60,214 nt of DNA from Phycisphaerales bacterium (GCA_019750095.1 JAIEOW010000037.1:1-60214); one strand, 5' to 3'; counted from the stretch's first letter, positions 1 through 11,150 are shown. Numbers and translations: made by a program. Notes: generated by a model not told the origin, from the sequence alone.

Positions 1-84
1 CCCCACCCCCACCCCACACTTTCCGATTCAGCCTCAACATACCCCACATTCCCTACCCTCCCGGCGAAATCGGAGGCTCACGAC

Positions 85-483
85 ATGGCATCGCTGGTCA
101 TCACCAGTCACGCTGACCCCTCGGCGAACAAGCCGGCAGGCGCGACACACTTTGCGCTCGGGCATGATCTGGCGTCGCTGGGACGCGACGATACATGCAC
201 CTTTCAGGTTTTGGATCCGCTGGTGTCGCGCAAGCACCTCCAGATTCGATTCGATGCCGCCTCGGGGAGGCACATCGCGGGCGACTATCGCAGTGCGCAC
301 GGCGTGTTCATCAACGGCAAACAGATCGTGATCGACACGGCGCTGAATGACGGCGACACGATCACGATCGGGAACACCACGCTGATGTACCTGGCCACGG
401 AGCACGCCGAGGCGTCCGCCGCGATGGCCGCGGCGAAGAAGAAGGACGAGTGGAAGCGAACAACGCTGCTGGGCCGCGAGTAG
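85..483 (+). CDS. FHA-domain protein
   Basis: A 132-residue cytoplasmic protein made almost entirely of one forkhead-associated domain, which binds phosphothreonine peptides. The expected signature residues are visible: Gly33-Arg34, Ser48-Arg49-Lys50-His51 and a GVFING motif at residues 73-78. There is no signal peptide or membrane segment; the C-terminus (about 108-132) is charged and Ala/Lys-rich. The ATG follows a good ribosome site (CGGAGG). The gene converges on the Ser/Thr kinase encoded just downstream on the other strand, only 60 bases away, so it is a natural candidate partner or substrate reader for that kinase; this link is inference from position and family only. Confidence 0.9.
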   Translation: MASLVITSHADPSANKPAGATHFALGHDLASLGRDDTCTFQVLDPLVSRKHLQIRFDAASGRHIAGDYRSAHGVFINGKQIVIDTALNDGDTITIGNTTLMYLATEHAEASAAMAAAKKKDEWKRTTLLGRE

Positions 484-543
484 TCCGCCACCTGGTCGGA
501 GACGCCAACGTGCGATGTGGCCTCCCAGTCTGGGTGCGTAGCG

Positions 544-3375
<2,832 letters not shown>

Positions 3376-3459
3376 GAACAGTCAGTGTACTGACCGCCCC
3401 TGACCGCTGGTGGCACGCCGAGCTTCTCGGTGTTTTCCCGATCCCCGTAACTGTTTGGA

Positions 3460-4122
3460 TCACATCCGTACGGCGTCGTTCGAAAACTTCCCGTGCTCAA
3501 ACGCCTTGATCGTGTAGTGCACCGCCGCCGCCAGAAGCCCGAGCCCGACAATCCCGCTCACGATGACCATCGCGGCTTTGGCCAAGGGGCCATACGCGAA
3601 CACCTGCGGGCGAATCCAGTAGGCGGCCGCGAGAAAGCCGGCGAGGGCCGCCGCGAATGCAAGTCCGCGGACAAGTGACGGAACGGATCGACGTGCATCG
3701 CGCTTCAACACAATGACCGCGGCGATCATCGCGATGGCCCCGGCAGCCGCCCCGCGTCCAAAGAGAAACGGCGTCAAATCCACCCCGCCCAACCGGCGCC
3801 CCGCGCCCAGATAGCCAAGCAGCGAGCCGATCCCGATGGTTCCCGCGACGCAGGCGAGCGCGATGGCCGGCCCGCTTCCAAATCGCCCGATTCCAACAAG
3901 CACGCCAAAAACGCACGCGAGCGCGATAACGACCTCAAAGCCCAGCATGAAGAAAGGCGGGGGCGAGGCCAGGCTGCCAACCAGAATCGCGACCGCCGCA
4001 CTGAGCAGAACGATGGCGGAGATGCCAGAGGTGAGAAACCCCAATGGTGAACCGCGCGATGAACTCAAGGCCAAACGCTCCGAAAGAGAAGCCCCCAAAG
4101 CCCGGACGCCATTCGATCTCAA
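3460..4122 (-). CDS. Hydrophobic multi-pass membrane protein, 5' end probably frameshifted
   Basis: No recognised family. The reading frame encodes about six hydrophobic segments separated by short Gly/Arg loops (for example around FFMLGFEVVIALACVFGVLV and AYGPLAKAAMVIVSGIVGLG), so it is an integral membrane protein. As it stands the frame would start at a weak TTG (4122), and the first 30 residues look unlike a protein N-terminus. The neighbouring minus frame starts with an ATG at 4132 and reads MDFIEIEWRPGFGGFSF followed by GAFGLEFIARFTIG, which is far more protein-like. It joins this frame exactly if one base of the G4 run (plus-strand CCCC, 4039-4042) is removed. The true gene is therefore probably 3460-4132 with a frameshift or sequence error. 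It lies 84 bases upstream of the kinase gene on the same strand. Confidence 0.7.
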   Translation of the reverse strand: MRSNGVRALGASLSERLALSSSRGSPLGFLTSGISAIVLLSAAVAILVGSLASPPPFFMLGFEVVIALACVFGVLVGIGRFGSGPAIALACVAGTIGIGSLLGYLGAGRRLGGVDLTPFLFGRGAAAGAIAMIAAVIVLKRDARRSVPSLVRGLAFAAALAGFLAAAYWIRPQVFAYGPLAKAAMVIVSGIVGLGLLAAAVHYTIKAFEHGKFSNDAVRM

Positions 4123-4132
4123 TGAAGTCCAT

Positions 4133-4686
4133 TATCGACCGAACGCCGTTCGGCACCAACCAAACTCCACCCAACGGATACGCCGGAGCGTGCTGGGAAG
4201 TGCGGAAAAGTGTAGACCGAACTGTCGCCAACACCCCATTGTGGGGATCCTCCGACAAATTCCTACACACTTCTTGACGGGTGCGAAGAAAGCCGAACGG
4301 TCGGGGGGTCGATGCACCGAGGGCCTTGGGCCGGGCCTTTACAGGCCTGAAGTGGAGCGAGCGATCCCGAAACCGGGTCGGCGTGTGTGCCGCGTGGGTG
4401 CAACGAGCCGATTTATCCGGACATTCGGGCTCGCATGGAGTCGAACCCGTGCAGTTGATCACCTCACCCGAAGCGTCGATGCAGGAGAGTGACCCCGTGA
4501 AGCACGCGCAGGCGATGTTCAACCGGGTGCTGAGCAGTTGGGCGATGGATGTGCTGGCGCTTCGGAAGCGGGGATGGGACGTGCCTTGCAGACGCTTGGC
4601 ACGCGTAGAAGGCGTCTCACGACGTGTGCGTCGGGCCAGCGGCCGACGGCGCGCGGCGTGAGGCGATGCGATAGAAGGAGTCTGGC
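4133..4686. other. Gene-poor stretch upstream of fliD
   Basis: About 550 bases between the divergent membrane-protein gene and fliD. I found no convincing gene here. Open frames exist (for example 4479-4661 plus) but have an Arg-rich, composition-driven translation, no good ribosome site, and overlap the sigma-54 promoter described separately. No tRNA, tmRNA or RNase P signature was recognised. Confidence 0.5.
4575..4590 (+). promoter_or_regulatory. Sigma-54 (RpoN) promoter for fliD
   Basis: TGGGACGTGCCTTGCA matches the -24/-12 consensus TGGCACG-N4-TTGCA at all but one fixed position, with the obligatory GG-N10-GC spacing. Transcription would start near 4601, giving a leader of roughly 85 bases before the fliD ATG at 4687. 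Flagellar hook and filament genes are sigma-54-dependent in many bacteria, and a sigma-54 activator gene is present elsewhere in this window. Confidence 0.7.
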
Positions 4687-7542
4687 ATGAGCGGCATCTC
4701 GAGCAACACGGGCCTGATCAGCGGGCTGGACACGCAGTCCATCATCAATCAGTTGCTCGCCGTCGAATCTCGACCCAAAGCCATTCTCCAGACCCGCGTG
4801 GTGGACCTCAAGGCCCAGCAGGCGGCCTATCTGGATCTCAACAGCAAGCTGTCTGCTTTGCGGACGGCGTCTCAGAAGCTGCGGCTGGATCGCCTGTTCA
4901 GCTCGGTTCGGGTGAACTCCTCCAACGCCGACGCGCTTACGGGCACCGCGACGCCCGGGGCACCGGCGGGCAACTACTCGTTCATTGTTGATCGCCTTGT
5001 GAGCACGCAGCAGGTGCTCAGCCGCGGGATCGCGGATCGGAACACCTCGGCGCTCGGGCTGACCTCGGTGTCGATCGAGCCGCCCGCGGCGCGGCTGGAT
5101 TCGGACACGGAGCTGAGCCAGTTCAACAACGGCTCGGGCGTCTCGCGCGGCAAAGTGCTGGTCACCAATCGTGCGGGTGTGACCGCGACGATCGATCTTT
5201 CGCGCGTGAGCAAGACCAGCGAGGTGCTGGCCGCGTTCAACTCCAACAGTGATCTCAAGGTCACCGCCAGCGTGAGCGGCGGGCGGCTTGTTCTGACCGA
5301 CACCAGCGGCGGGAGCGGTTCGCTGCAGGTGCGCAGCAGCTCTGGCTACACCACCGCCGCGTCGCTCGGGATCGAGCAGACGGTGGCGGGAACGACGCTT
5401 AACGGGTCGGTGGTGTATGGACTGAACGACAACACGCTGATCCGATCGCTGAACGACGGCAACGGGATCCGCATCCGAACGGGCACGGGCTCGGGCGACT
5501 ATGACTTTCGCGTGCTGGCCAAGGATGGGACGTCGTACAACATCGACATCGGGGACGTGTACGACACGCAGGCGGTCAAGACGGCGTCGGCGGTGACGAC
5601 GGTGGGCCAGCTGCGCTCCCGGATCGAGCAGCAGACGGGCAATCGGGTCACGCTGCAGATCAACCCGCAGGGCACGGGGTTCTCGCTCGTGGATCAGACC
5701 GGCGGTGTGGATCGATTCGAGATTCAGGACACCTTCGGGGCGGCGGCCGACCTCGGGCTGACGACGGGCACCGGCGCGACCAACACGACCACGGGCGCGA
5801 CGCTCTCGAGCAAGACGCTGCTCGCGGGGCTGAACGGCACGCTGGCGACCGCGTTGTCCGGCGGCAGCGGGATCGCCGACGGCGCGATCTCGATCACCGC
5901 CCGCAGCGGCACGGTGTACAGCTTCAATCTGAACACCACTGGATCGATCACCGACCTGCTGGAGTCCTTCAACACCGGCACCAGCGGCGCGGTGAAGGCG
6001 CGGCTCGACGCACGCGGCACATCGATCATTCTTTCAGACACCACAGGCGGCAGCCAAAATCTCGGCATCACCGGTGCCGCCGCGACAGCACTCGGCATCG
6101 CTACCGGCCCCACGGGCGTCGCGTCGTCCTCGATCAGCGGGCGCCGGCTCGAGCGCGGATATGTCTCGCTCAGCACCCAGCTCAACACGCTGAACGCCGG
6201 CCGCGGGGTGGGCACAGGGTCGTTTGTCATTCGCGGTGCCAACGGCAACTCAAAGACGGTCAACATCTCTGCGGATCTCACGACCGTCGAGGACGTTCTG
6301 CGTCAGATCAATGGCGGGACAAACGTCGGGGTTCGCGCCCGCGTGAACGACTCGGGCAGCGGGATCCTTCTGGAGCGTGATCCGGCCTTTACCGATCCGG
6401 ACGTGAAGATCAGCGTCACGGACTCTGGTGGCAGTGTGGCGCGGAACCTGAACATTCTGGGCGAGGCGGCCGGCACGGGAGCGTCCAACACGATCGACGG
6501 GTCATTCCGTCGAACGATCGCGCTGAGCGCGACGGACACGCTGGATGGGGTGATCACCAAGTTGAACACCGCGCGGGCGGGCGTGAACGCCGCACTGGTG
6601 ACCGATGGCGGAAGCGCGACGCCGTTCCGTCTGCGGATCACCTCTTCCAACGCGGGAGAGACGGGGCGATTTCTGCTGGATACCACCGGCAGTGATCTGG
6701 CGTTCTCGACGCTTTCTGAAGGGTTGAACACGCGGGCGTTCTACGGAAGCGACGATCCGGCGAACGCGATCCTGATCAGCCGTGCGTCGCTGACGATCGA
6801 TGGCGTTGTTGACAATCTGCGCGTGGATGTCAAGACGACCTCCGCGACGCCGGTGTCACTGACGGTGTCCAGCGACAACGACGCAACTGTCAAGGGCATC
6901 CAGGACTTTGTCACGGCGTTCAACACGCTTGCCTCAAAGCTGGGTGAGGTGACGACGTACGACGCGGACACCGAGAGGCGCGGCACGCTGCTGGGCGATT
7001 CCGCCGCACTCGCGCTGCGGACGGAGCTGTTCTCGGTGATCCAGGGTCCTGGCCAGGGCGTGAGCGGGCGATACCGCGTGCTTGGGCAGGTGGGACTGAA
7101 GATCAACCGCGACAACACGATCAGCATCGACGAGAGCAAGCTTCGAACCGCGCTGCAGAACGATCCGCAGGGGGTTGCCGACCTGTTCAGCGGGTTCAGC
7201 CAGCAGCAGGCCGAGGAGTTCACGACGCTGTCATCGGGAATCCGCGTTCGGAACACCGACACGCGGCCAAGGTTTACGCAGCTTGGCGTTCTGGAGCGCA
7301 TCGGGCAGCTTGCCGACCGGTATGTAAACAGTGTCGACGGGGTGCTGACTACGCGCAACCGCGGGCTGGACACGCAGATCAACACGTTCAACAGGCGACT
7401 CACCGACTTTGACACTCGGATCGCGGACAAGCGCTCGCGTCTGGAGCGGCAGTTTGCGAATCTGGAAACCTCACTGGCGAAGCTGCAGCGGCAGTCGTCA
7501 GCACTGTCGGGGCTTGGCTCGGGCGGGTCGGCCAGCGGGTAA
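4687..7542 (+). CDS. fliD: Flagellar hook-associated protein 2, filament cap (FliD), very large
   Basis: FliD caps the growing flagellar filament and helps flagellin fold into place. The N-terminus (SGLDTQSIINQLLAVESRP, then a coiled-coil stretch to about residue 65) is typical FliD_N, and residues from about 690 to the end match FliD_C with a coiled-coil tail. At 951 residues it is about twice the usual 400-500. The extra length is a series of about five Flagellin_IN-like modules (roughly 145-222, 250-345, 375-465, 500-570 and 600-670), rich in Gly, Thr, Ser and Asn, which would decorate the outside of the cap. The ATG follows GAAGGAG, and a sigma-54 promoter lies 100 bases upstream. fliS follows 132 bases downstream. 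Confidence 0.95.
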   Translation: MSGISSNTGLISGLDTQSIINQLLAVESRPKAILQTRVVDLKAQQAAYLDLNSKLSALRTASQKLRLDRLFSSVRVNSSNADALTGTATPGAPAGNYSFIVDRLVSTQQVLSRGIADRNTSALGLTSVSIEPPAARLDSDTELSQFNNGSGVSRGKVLVTNRAGVTATIDLSRVSKTSEVLAAFNSNSDLKVTASVSGGRLVLTDTSGGSGSLQVRSSSGYTTAASLGIEQTVAGTTLNGSVVYGLNDNTLIRSLNDGNGIRIRTGTGSGDYDFRVLAKDGTSYNIDIGDVYDTQAVKTASAVTTVGQLRSRIEQQTGNRVTLQINPQGTGFSLVDQTGGVDRFEIQDTFGAAADLGLTTGTGATNTTTGATLSSKTLLAGLNGTLATALSGGSGIADGAISITARSGTVYSFNLNTTGSITDLLESFNTGTSGAVKARLDARGTSIILSDTTGGSQNLGITGAAATALGIATGPTGVASSSISGRRLERGYVSLSTQLNTLNAGRGVGTGSFVIRGANGNSKTVNISADLTTVEDVLRQINGGTNVGVRARVNDSGSGILLERDPAFTDPDVKISVTDSGGSVARNLNILGEAAGTGASNTIDGSFRRTIALSATDTLDGVITKLNTARAGVNAALVTDGGSATPFRLRITSSNAGETGRFLLDTTGSDLAFSTLSEGLNTRAFYGSDDPANAILISRASLTIDGVVDNLRVDVKTTSATPVSLTVSSDNDATVKGIQDFVTAFNTLASKLGEVTTYDADTERRGTLLGDSAALALRTELFSVIQGPGQGVSGRYRVLGQVGLKINRDNTISIDESKLRTALQNDPQGVADLFSGFSQQQAEEFTTLSSGIRVRNTDTRPRFTQLGVLERIGQLADRYVNSVDGVLTTRNRGLDTQINTFNRRLTDFDTRIADKRSRLERQFANLETSLAKLQRQSSALSGLGSGGSASG

Positions 7543-7569
7543 GGCGCAACTTCGGGCACGTGGGGATCG

Positions 7570-7583
7570 CCGGTTCGAACCGG
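7570..7583. repeat. Perfect 14-base palindrome between fliD and fliS
   Basis: CCGGTTCGAACCGG is a perfect inverted repeat, and flanking GGGG and CCCC can extend the hairpin. There is no following T-run, so it is not a standard terminator. It may stabilise the 3' end of the fliD message or partly separate fliD from fliS. The TTCGAA core resembles a tRNA T-loop but no tRNA can be folded around it. Confidence 0.45.
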
Positions 7584-7674
7584 GCCCCTGATTATCGGAC
7601 GCTGTGCGGCATCGCGGAAAACTCGCGCGAAACACCTCAAGGAGGGTTCTTCTCGGACCGATCAAACGCGAGCT

Positions 7675-8133
7675 ATGAGTACCGACACCGCCACCGCTTA
7701 CCTTCGTACCCAGGTCACCACCGCCAGCCCGGAGCAGCTTCGTCTGATGCTGCTGGATGGGGCGATTCGCTTTGCCCGACAGGGCCGCGAGGGCCTGGTA
7801 TCAAAGAACCACGAGAGTGTGTACGAAGGGTTTCAGCGATCGCGGAACATCGTGCTGGAGCTGACCAACACGAAGCCGGACATCGACCCGACGCTGCGCA
7901 GCCGCATCAACGGGCTGTACACGTTCATCTACATGCAACTGGTGGACGCGAGCTTTGAGCGGGATCTGGGCAAGGCGGACAAGGCGATCGAGCTTCTTGA
8001 GTATGAGCGCGAGACGTGGGTTTTGGCGATGCAGCGAGCGGCGGAGCTTCGGCGTGGAGCGGCGCCAGAATCGCCCACGAACCCGCCGGCGGTGGATACG
8101 GCGCGGCGGCCGACGCTGAGCATTCAGGGCTGA
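7675..8133 (+). CDS. fliS: Flagellar export chaperone FliS
   Basis: FliS binds the C-terminus of flagellin in the cytoplasm and delivers it to the flagellar export apparatus. This 152-residue protein has the expected helical core: 'AYLRTQVTTASPEQLRLMLL', then a helix with 'GAIRFARQG', and a C-terminal tail that is disordered and Pro/Ala-rich from about 125. Length fits the family (120-150). It lies directly after fliD, the usual order. A strong GGAGG sits at 7641-7645, unusually far (about 30 bases) from the ATG, with no alternative in-frame start in between, so that purine run may serve RNA stability rather than initiation. Confidence 0.93.
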   Translation: MSTDTATAYLRTQVTTASPEQLRLMLLDGAIRFARQGREGLVSKNHESVYEGFQRSRNIVLELTNTKPDIDPTLRSRINGLYTFIYMQLVDASFERDLGKADKAIELLEYERETWVLAMQRAAELRRGAAPESPTNPPAVDTARRPTLSIQG

Positions 8134-8207
8134 TTTCGCCCCGAATTCGACAAGGGAACATCCCGGGAACGCTGTTTCGAGCGGTCGTTTGGTGATATCC
8201 TCTGCGC

Positions 8208-9254
8208 GTGCCAGAGACGCTTGTGAACACACCGATTGCTGTCCAGCCGTGGGATGCGACTCCGCCCAAGGAGTTTGTCACCGACGGTGCGCCGACGATT
8301 TCGACGGAGGAGGTCTCGGCGTGCCCGGTGTGTCAGTGCGAGCGGTTTGTTGCTCAAGCTACGGGGTTTGATTACGAGCTGCGGAGCTGCCGAAACACGT
8401 GGCGGTTTGTGCGGTGCGAGGCGTGCTCGCACGTGTGGCTGAATCCGCGGCCGTCGATCTCGACGCTTGGGACGATCTATCCCCCCCACTATTACGCGTA
8501 TCACTACACGGAAAAGGTAAGTCCGCTCGCGCTGAAGGCCAAGAACTGGCTGGACAGCCGAAAGTTTGCGGGGCTTGTGAAGACACTTGGGCGGAAGCCG
8601 TCGTCATTTGTCGACATCGGCTGCGGGGACGGGCGGTATCTGCGGTTTGCTGAGCATGTGGGCGTGAGCAAGCATCGGGATTACGGGCTGGAGCTGGACG
8701 AGAGCGTTGTGAGGAAGCTGTGCGAGCAGGGGTATGTGGGGCTCTGTGAGCGGGTTGAGGATTGCACGGCGATCGCCGAGCGGTCGATTGACCTGGCGAC
8801 GATGTTCCACGTCATCGAGCATGTGGACGATCCGAAGGCGGTTGTGCAGCGTGTGGCACGGTGGCTGTCGCCGGGCGGGGTGTTCGCGGTTGAGACGCCG
8901 AATATCGCGAGCATGGACGCCAGGATGTTCGGCAAGACGTACTGGGGCGGGTATCACATTCCGCGTCACTGGAACATGTTCTCGCCTGAGACGCTGAAGC
9001 GGTTGCTGGAGGATGCGGGGCTGGAGGTGGTCGGTACGCGATACCAGACCGGACATTCGTTCTGGATGTACTCGATGCACCACCTGACGCGCTACCACGG
9101 CGGCAGCCGAGCGGGGCTGAGCCGCATGTTCGATCCGTTTGGGGGATGGCCATCGCTGCCGGCGCTGCTGGCGTTCACGGCGTTTGACAAGGCCCGAGCG
9201 GCGATTGGCGGGCGGACGTCGTCGATGTTGATGCTGGCTCGCCGGGCGGACTGA
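8208..9254 (+). CDS. Class I SAM-dependent methyltransferase with N-terminal zinc-ribbon
   Basis: A 348-residue cytoplasmic methyltransferase of the Methyltransf_23 type. Two CxxC pairs near the N-terminus (CPVC at about 39-42 and CEAC about 30 residues later, followed by SHVWLNP) form a small zinc-binding module common in sugar- and lipid-modifying methyltransferases. The SAM-binding motif I is FVDIGCGDGRYLRF, followed by an acidic motif II and 'MFHVIEHVDDP' (motif IV region). The chosen start is GTG at 8208. The target is unknown. Its position next to fliD-fliS allows a role in glycan or flagellin modification, but nothing proves it. Confidence 0.88.
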   Translation: MPETLVNTPIAVQPWDATPPKEFVTDGAPTISTEEVSACPVCQCERFVAQATGFDYELRSCRNTWRFVRCEACSHVWLNPRPSISTLGTIYPPHYYAYHYTEKVSPLALKAKNWLDSRKFAGLVKTLGRKPSSFVDIGCGDGRYLRFAEHVGVSKHRDYGLELDESVVRKLCEQGYVGLCERVEDCTAIAERSIDLATMFHVIEHVDDPKAVVQRVARWLSPGGVFAVETPNIASMDARMFGKTYWGGYHIPRHWNMFSPETLKRLLEDAGLEVVGTRYQTGHSFWMYSMHHLTRYHGGSRAGLSRMFDPFGGWPSLPALLAFTAFDKARAAIGGRTSSMLMLARRAD

Positions 9255-9349
9255 AGGGGAGGAGTGTTCGGTGGCGGGTTGGGGAAAGGGAACGGGGAAA
9301 GACTTGCCAGAAGGGGGACTCGGGCGTATCGTCCGGGTCCGCACGTGCT

Positions 9350-9423
9350 GCGGGCGTAGCTCAATTGGATAGAGCACCTGACTACGGATCAGGAGGTTTC
9401 TGGTTCGACTCCAGACGCCCGTA
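9350..9423 (+). tRNA. tRNA-Arg (anticodon ACG)
   Basis: Full cloverleaf: acceptor GCGGGCG pairs with CGCCCGT (first pair G-U), D-arm GCTC/GAGC, anticodon stem CCTGA/TCAGG with loop CTACGGA giving anticodon ACG, and T-arm TCTGG-TTCGACT-CCAGA. The discriminator base is A and CCA is not encoded. The A34 would be edited to inosine to read CGN codons. Confidence 0.96.
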
Positions 9424-9465
9424 CTTTTTCGGATCGGTTGGTACCAAAGAAGGTGATTTCGGCCC

Positions 9466-9771
9466 ATGGCTCACTCGATTTCCGCCCGCAAACGCGTCCG
9501 CCAGAACCTCAAGAACCGCGCCCGCAACCGCTGGCGGGTCAAGGCGATGCGCGACGCGATCAAGAACTTTGTCCAGAAGGTCACCTACGGCACCGAGGCC
9601 GAGGCGACCGAGGCGTTCAATCAGGTCAGCAAGATCGTGGACAAGTCGGCGAGCAAGGGCGTGATCCACAAGAATCAGGCCGCCCGTCGGAAGAGCCGCC
9701 TGAATAAGCGCCTGAAGGCGAAGGTCTCGACCGGTGCGTCGGCCAAGCCGGCAAAGACGGCGAAGAAGTAA
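9466..9771 (+). CDS. rpsT: 30S ribosomal protein S20
   Basis: Primary 16S rRNA-binding protein of the small subunit. The 101-residue basic sequence starts with 'MAHSISARKRVRQNLKNRAR', matching S20 (SAxKRxRQ...R NRxxKSxxRTxxKK), and contains the downstream 'KGVIHKNQAARRKSRLNKRL' signature. The C-terminus is a Lys/Ala-rich extension. The start has AAGGTGA at a good distance. It lies 42 bases after tRNA-Arg, and a strong terminator follows at 9827-9859. Confidence 0.97.
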   Translation: MAHSISARKRVRQNLKNRARNRWRVKAMRDAIKNFVQKVTYGTEAEATEAFNQVSKIVDKSASKGVIHKNQAARRKSRLNKRLKAKVSTGASAKPAKTAKK

Positions 9772-9826
9772 GTTTGTGTCTGTTCGGGTTCGGGGACGTA
9801 CTGCGTCCTGCTGGCTCCGCACTTTG

Positions 9827-9859
9827 AACGCTTACGCGTCGGCGTGAGCGTTTTCTTTT
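9827..9859 (+). terminator. Rho-independent terminator of rpsT
   Basis: An 11-bp stem (AACGCTTACGC / GCGTGAGCGTT, one G-T pair) with loop GTCG, followed by TTCTTTT on the plus strand. It overlaps the last codons of the convergent acetyltransferase gene. Confidence 0.85.
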
Positions 9860-10386
9860 GCGCCCAGTGTGCGGTAGAAGTACGTCGTGGAGCACAGTTC
9901 GCCCGTTGGCGAGAAGGCGTATCCCGGGATGGCTCCGACGCGGATCCAGCCGAGGGCGGCGTAGAGACGCTCGGCGTCACCGCCGGTGACGGCGTCGAGC
10001 ACCAGGAGTGATTTCCCGCAATCGGCGGCAAGGGATTCTGCGGCCCGCATGAGGGTCGCCCCCACCCCCTGGCGACGCGCCCGGCGATGCACGAGCATCT
10101 TGCACAGATCGGCGCGATGGGGCTGATTGTCGGGCATCGCGAGCACAAGCTGGACGGTCCCGCAGATGCCAAGAGCGTCTTCGGCGACCAGAAGGGCCCG
10201 ATCCCCGCTGGCGACATCGGCGGCGACGCGTCGCCAGAACTGCTCGGCACGCGAGCGTGAGAGCGGGTGCATGAAGCTGACGGACGCGCCGCCTTCGACG
10301 CAATCCACCAGGACCTCGGTCAAGCCATGGAGCGTGCGATCGGTGACGCGATCAACTCTGCGGATGGTCCAGGGTGTGGTGTTCAT
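9832..10386 (-). CDS. GNAT-family N-acetyltransferase
   Basis: A 184-residue acetyl-CoA-dependent acyltransferase. Motif A is 'KMLVHRRARRQGVGATLMRAA', with the R/Q-x-x-G-x-G/A pyrophosphate loop, preceded by the beta-strand 'ALGICGTVQLVLAMPDNQPHRADL'. The late 'LYAALGW' motif is typical of this fold. The substrate is not predictable; close sequence flavour is of small-molecule or antibiotic (phosphinothricin-like) acetyltransferases. Its start overlaps the stop of the XRE-cupin regulator gene by 4 bases, so the two are translationally coupled and the regulator probably controls this enzyme. Confidence 0.88.
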   Translation of the reverse strand: MNTTPWTIRRVDRVTDRTLHGLTEVLVDCVEGGASVSFMHPLSRSRAEQFWRRVAADVASGDRALLVAEDALGICGTVQLVLAMPDNQPHRADLCKMLVHRRARRQGVGATLMRAAESLAADCGKSLLVLDAVTGGDAERLYAALGWIRVGAIPGYAFSPTGELCSTTYFYRTLGAKENAHADA

Positions 10387-10994
10387 CGGTGTTTGACCTG
10401 CAGGGGTTGGGACTGGATGACGGCGTAGCGAGCGGGGATTCCGGCGGGGTTGTGGAACATGGTCGGGCCGTCGAGCTGCATCGCGAGGCAGTCGCCCTCT
10501 CGGAGCCGGTGCTTGATCAAGCCGACGGAGACGTCGATGGCTCCCTGCAAGACCCAGACCTGCTGATAGACGCGGGTATCGCGGGCGGGAACATCAAACT
10601 CAACGCGAGCGCCGACGGGGAAGTGGACCTCGATGATGCGCATGGGGTGAGGCACGTTTGGTGGAGAGACGTTGCGGCGGACGTATCCGGAAGCGGGATC
10701 GCGCCAGAGAGTCTGGTCGTCTCTTCGGCAGACCGGGCCTTCGGGGGGGCCGACGCCATCGGGCTCAGGATCGAAGAGGGAAGCGAGCGTGACGTTGAGT
10801 GCGGCGGCAAGTTTCTCGAGCACGACGGCGGTGGGGCAGCACTTGGCCCGCTCGACGAGGGAGATCATCGATCGGCTGACGCCGCTGCGAGCCGAGAGCG
10901 ACTCGAGCGACAAGCCGTGCACGGCCCGGAGCGAGCGGATGCGATCGGCCACCCGCCGCGTAAGATCGGATTCTTCATCCAGCATACTGGACAT
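10383..10994 (-). CDS. XRE-family regulator with C-terminal cupin domain
   Basis: A 203-residue transcription factor with an N-terminal helix-turn-helix (about 11-65, 'IRSLRAVHGLSLESLSARSG' then 'VSRSMISLVER') and a C-terminal cupin barrel (about 110-195) that should bind a small effector. The family includes PuuR and SutR. It forms an operon with the overlapping GNAT gene, a pairing seen widely in bacteria. Start choice: ATG 10994 or ATG 10985. The sequence TATAGT (10995-11000, minus strand) directly before 10994 looks like a -10 box, which would make the RNA nearly leaderless and favour 10985. Confidence 0.9.
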   Translation of the reverse strand: MSSMLDEESDLTRRVADRIRSLRAVHGLSLESLSARSGVSRSMISLVERAKCCPTAVVLEKLAAALNVTLASLFDPEPDGVGPPEGPVCRRDDQTLWRDPASGYVRRNVSPPNVPHPMRIIEVHFPVGARVEFDVPARDTRVYQQVWVLQGAIDVSVGLIKHRLREGDCLAMQLDGPTMFHNPAGIPARYAVIQSQPLQVKHR

Positions 10995-11010
10995 ACTATA
11001 CTGTTTACTG
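10984..11010. promoter_or_regulatory. Possible autoregulatory operator with TACTG repeats
   Basis: Three close copies of (T/A)TACTG (near 10984, 10998 and 11005) lie across the start of the XRE-cupin gene and overlap its putative -10 box TATAGT. Such a placement suits an autorepressor. No footprint-like consensus is known to me for this family member, so this is a weak call. Confidence 0.35.
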
Positions 11011-11101
11011 GATGCTGGATGGAGGAAGCACCGGTTTTCCGGGTGCTCAACCGACAGCTCGCCAGGAAAAGTGTCGATGGAGCGAAGCGAGCGCTTGCTC
11101 T

Positions 11102-11150
11102 AGAGCATCGATCAGCAACAATCAGAACGATCGTCAACAGAGCATCGATC
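11102..11150. repeat. Direct repeat AGAGCATCGATC upstream of glnN
   Basis: Two identical 12-mers at 11102-11113 and 11139-11150, 37 bases apart, in the leader/promoter region of glnN. They could be a pair of regulator sites; no known operator is recognised. The rest of the 250-base spacer shows only a small hairpin near 11028-11048. Confidence 0.35.

Noticed and set aside
4425..4450. T-loop-like GGGTTCGACTCC on the minus strand, considered as tmRNA or tRNA end
   Set aside because: The T-stem does not pair and no tmRNA tag frame or acceptor partner is found.
4594..4610. Second sigma-54-like TTGGCACG upstream of fliD
   Set aside because: The GG and GC elements are 12 bases apart instead of 10, which RpoN does not accept; the site at 4575-4590 is far better.
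4479..4661. Small open frame before fliD (start ATG 4479) of about 60 residues
   Set aside because: Arg/Ala-rich, composition-driven translation, no ribosome site, and it contains the sigma-54 promoter.
7560..7600. tRNA-like sequence (GGTTCGAACC) between fliD and fliS
   Set aside because: Only a T-loop-like palindrome; no acceptor, D or anticodon arm can be folded.
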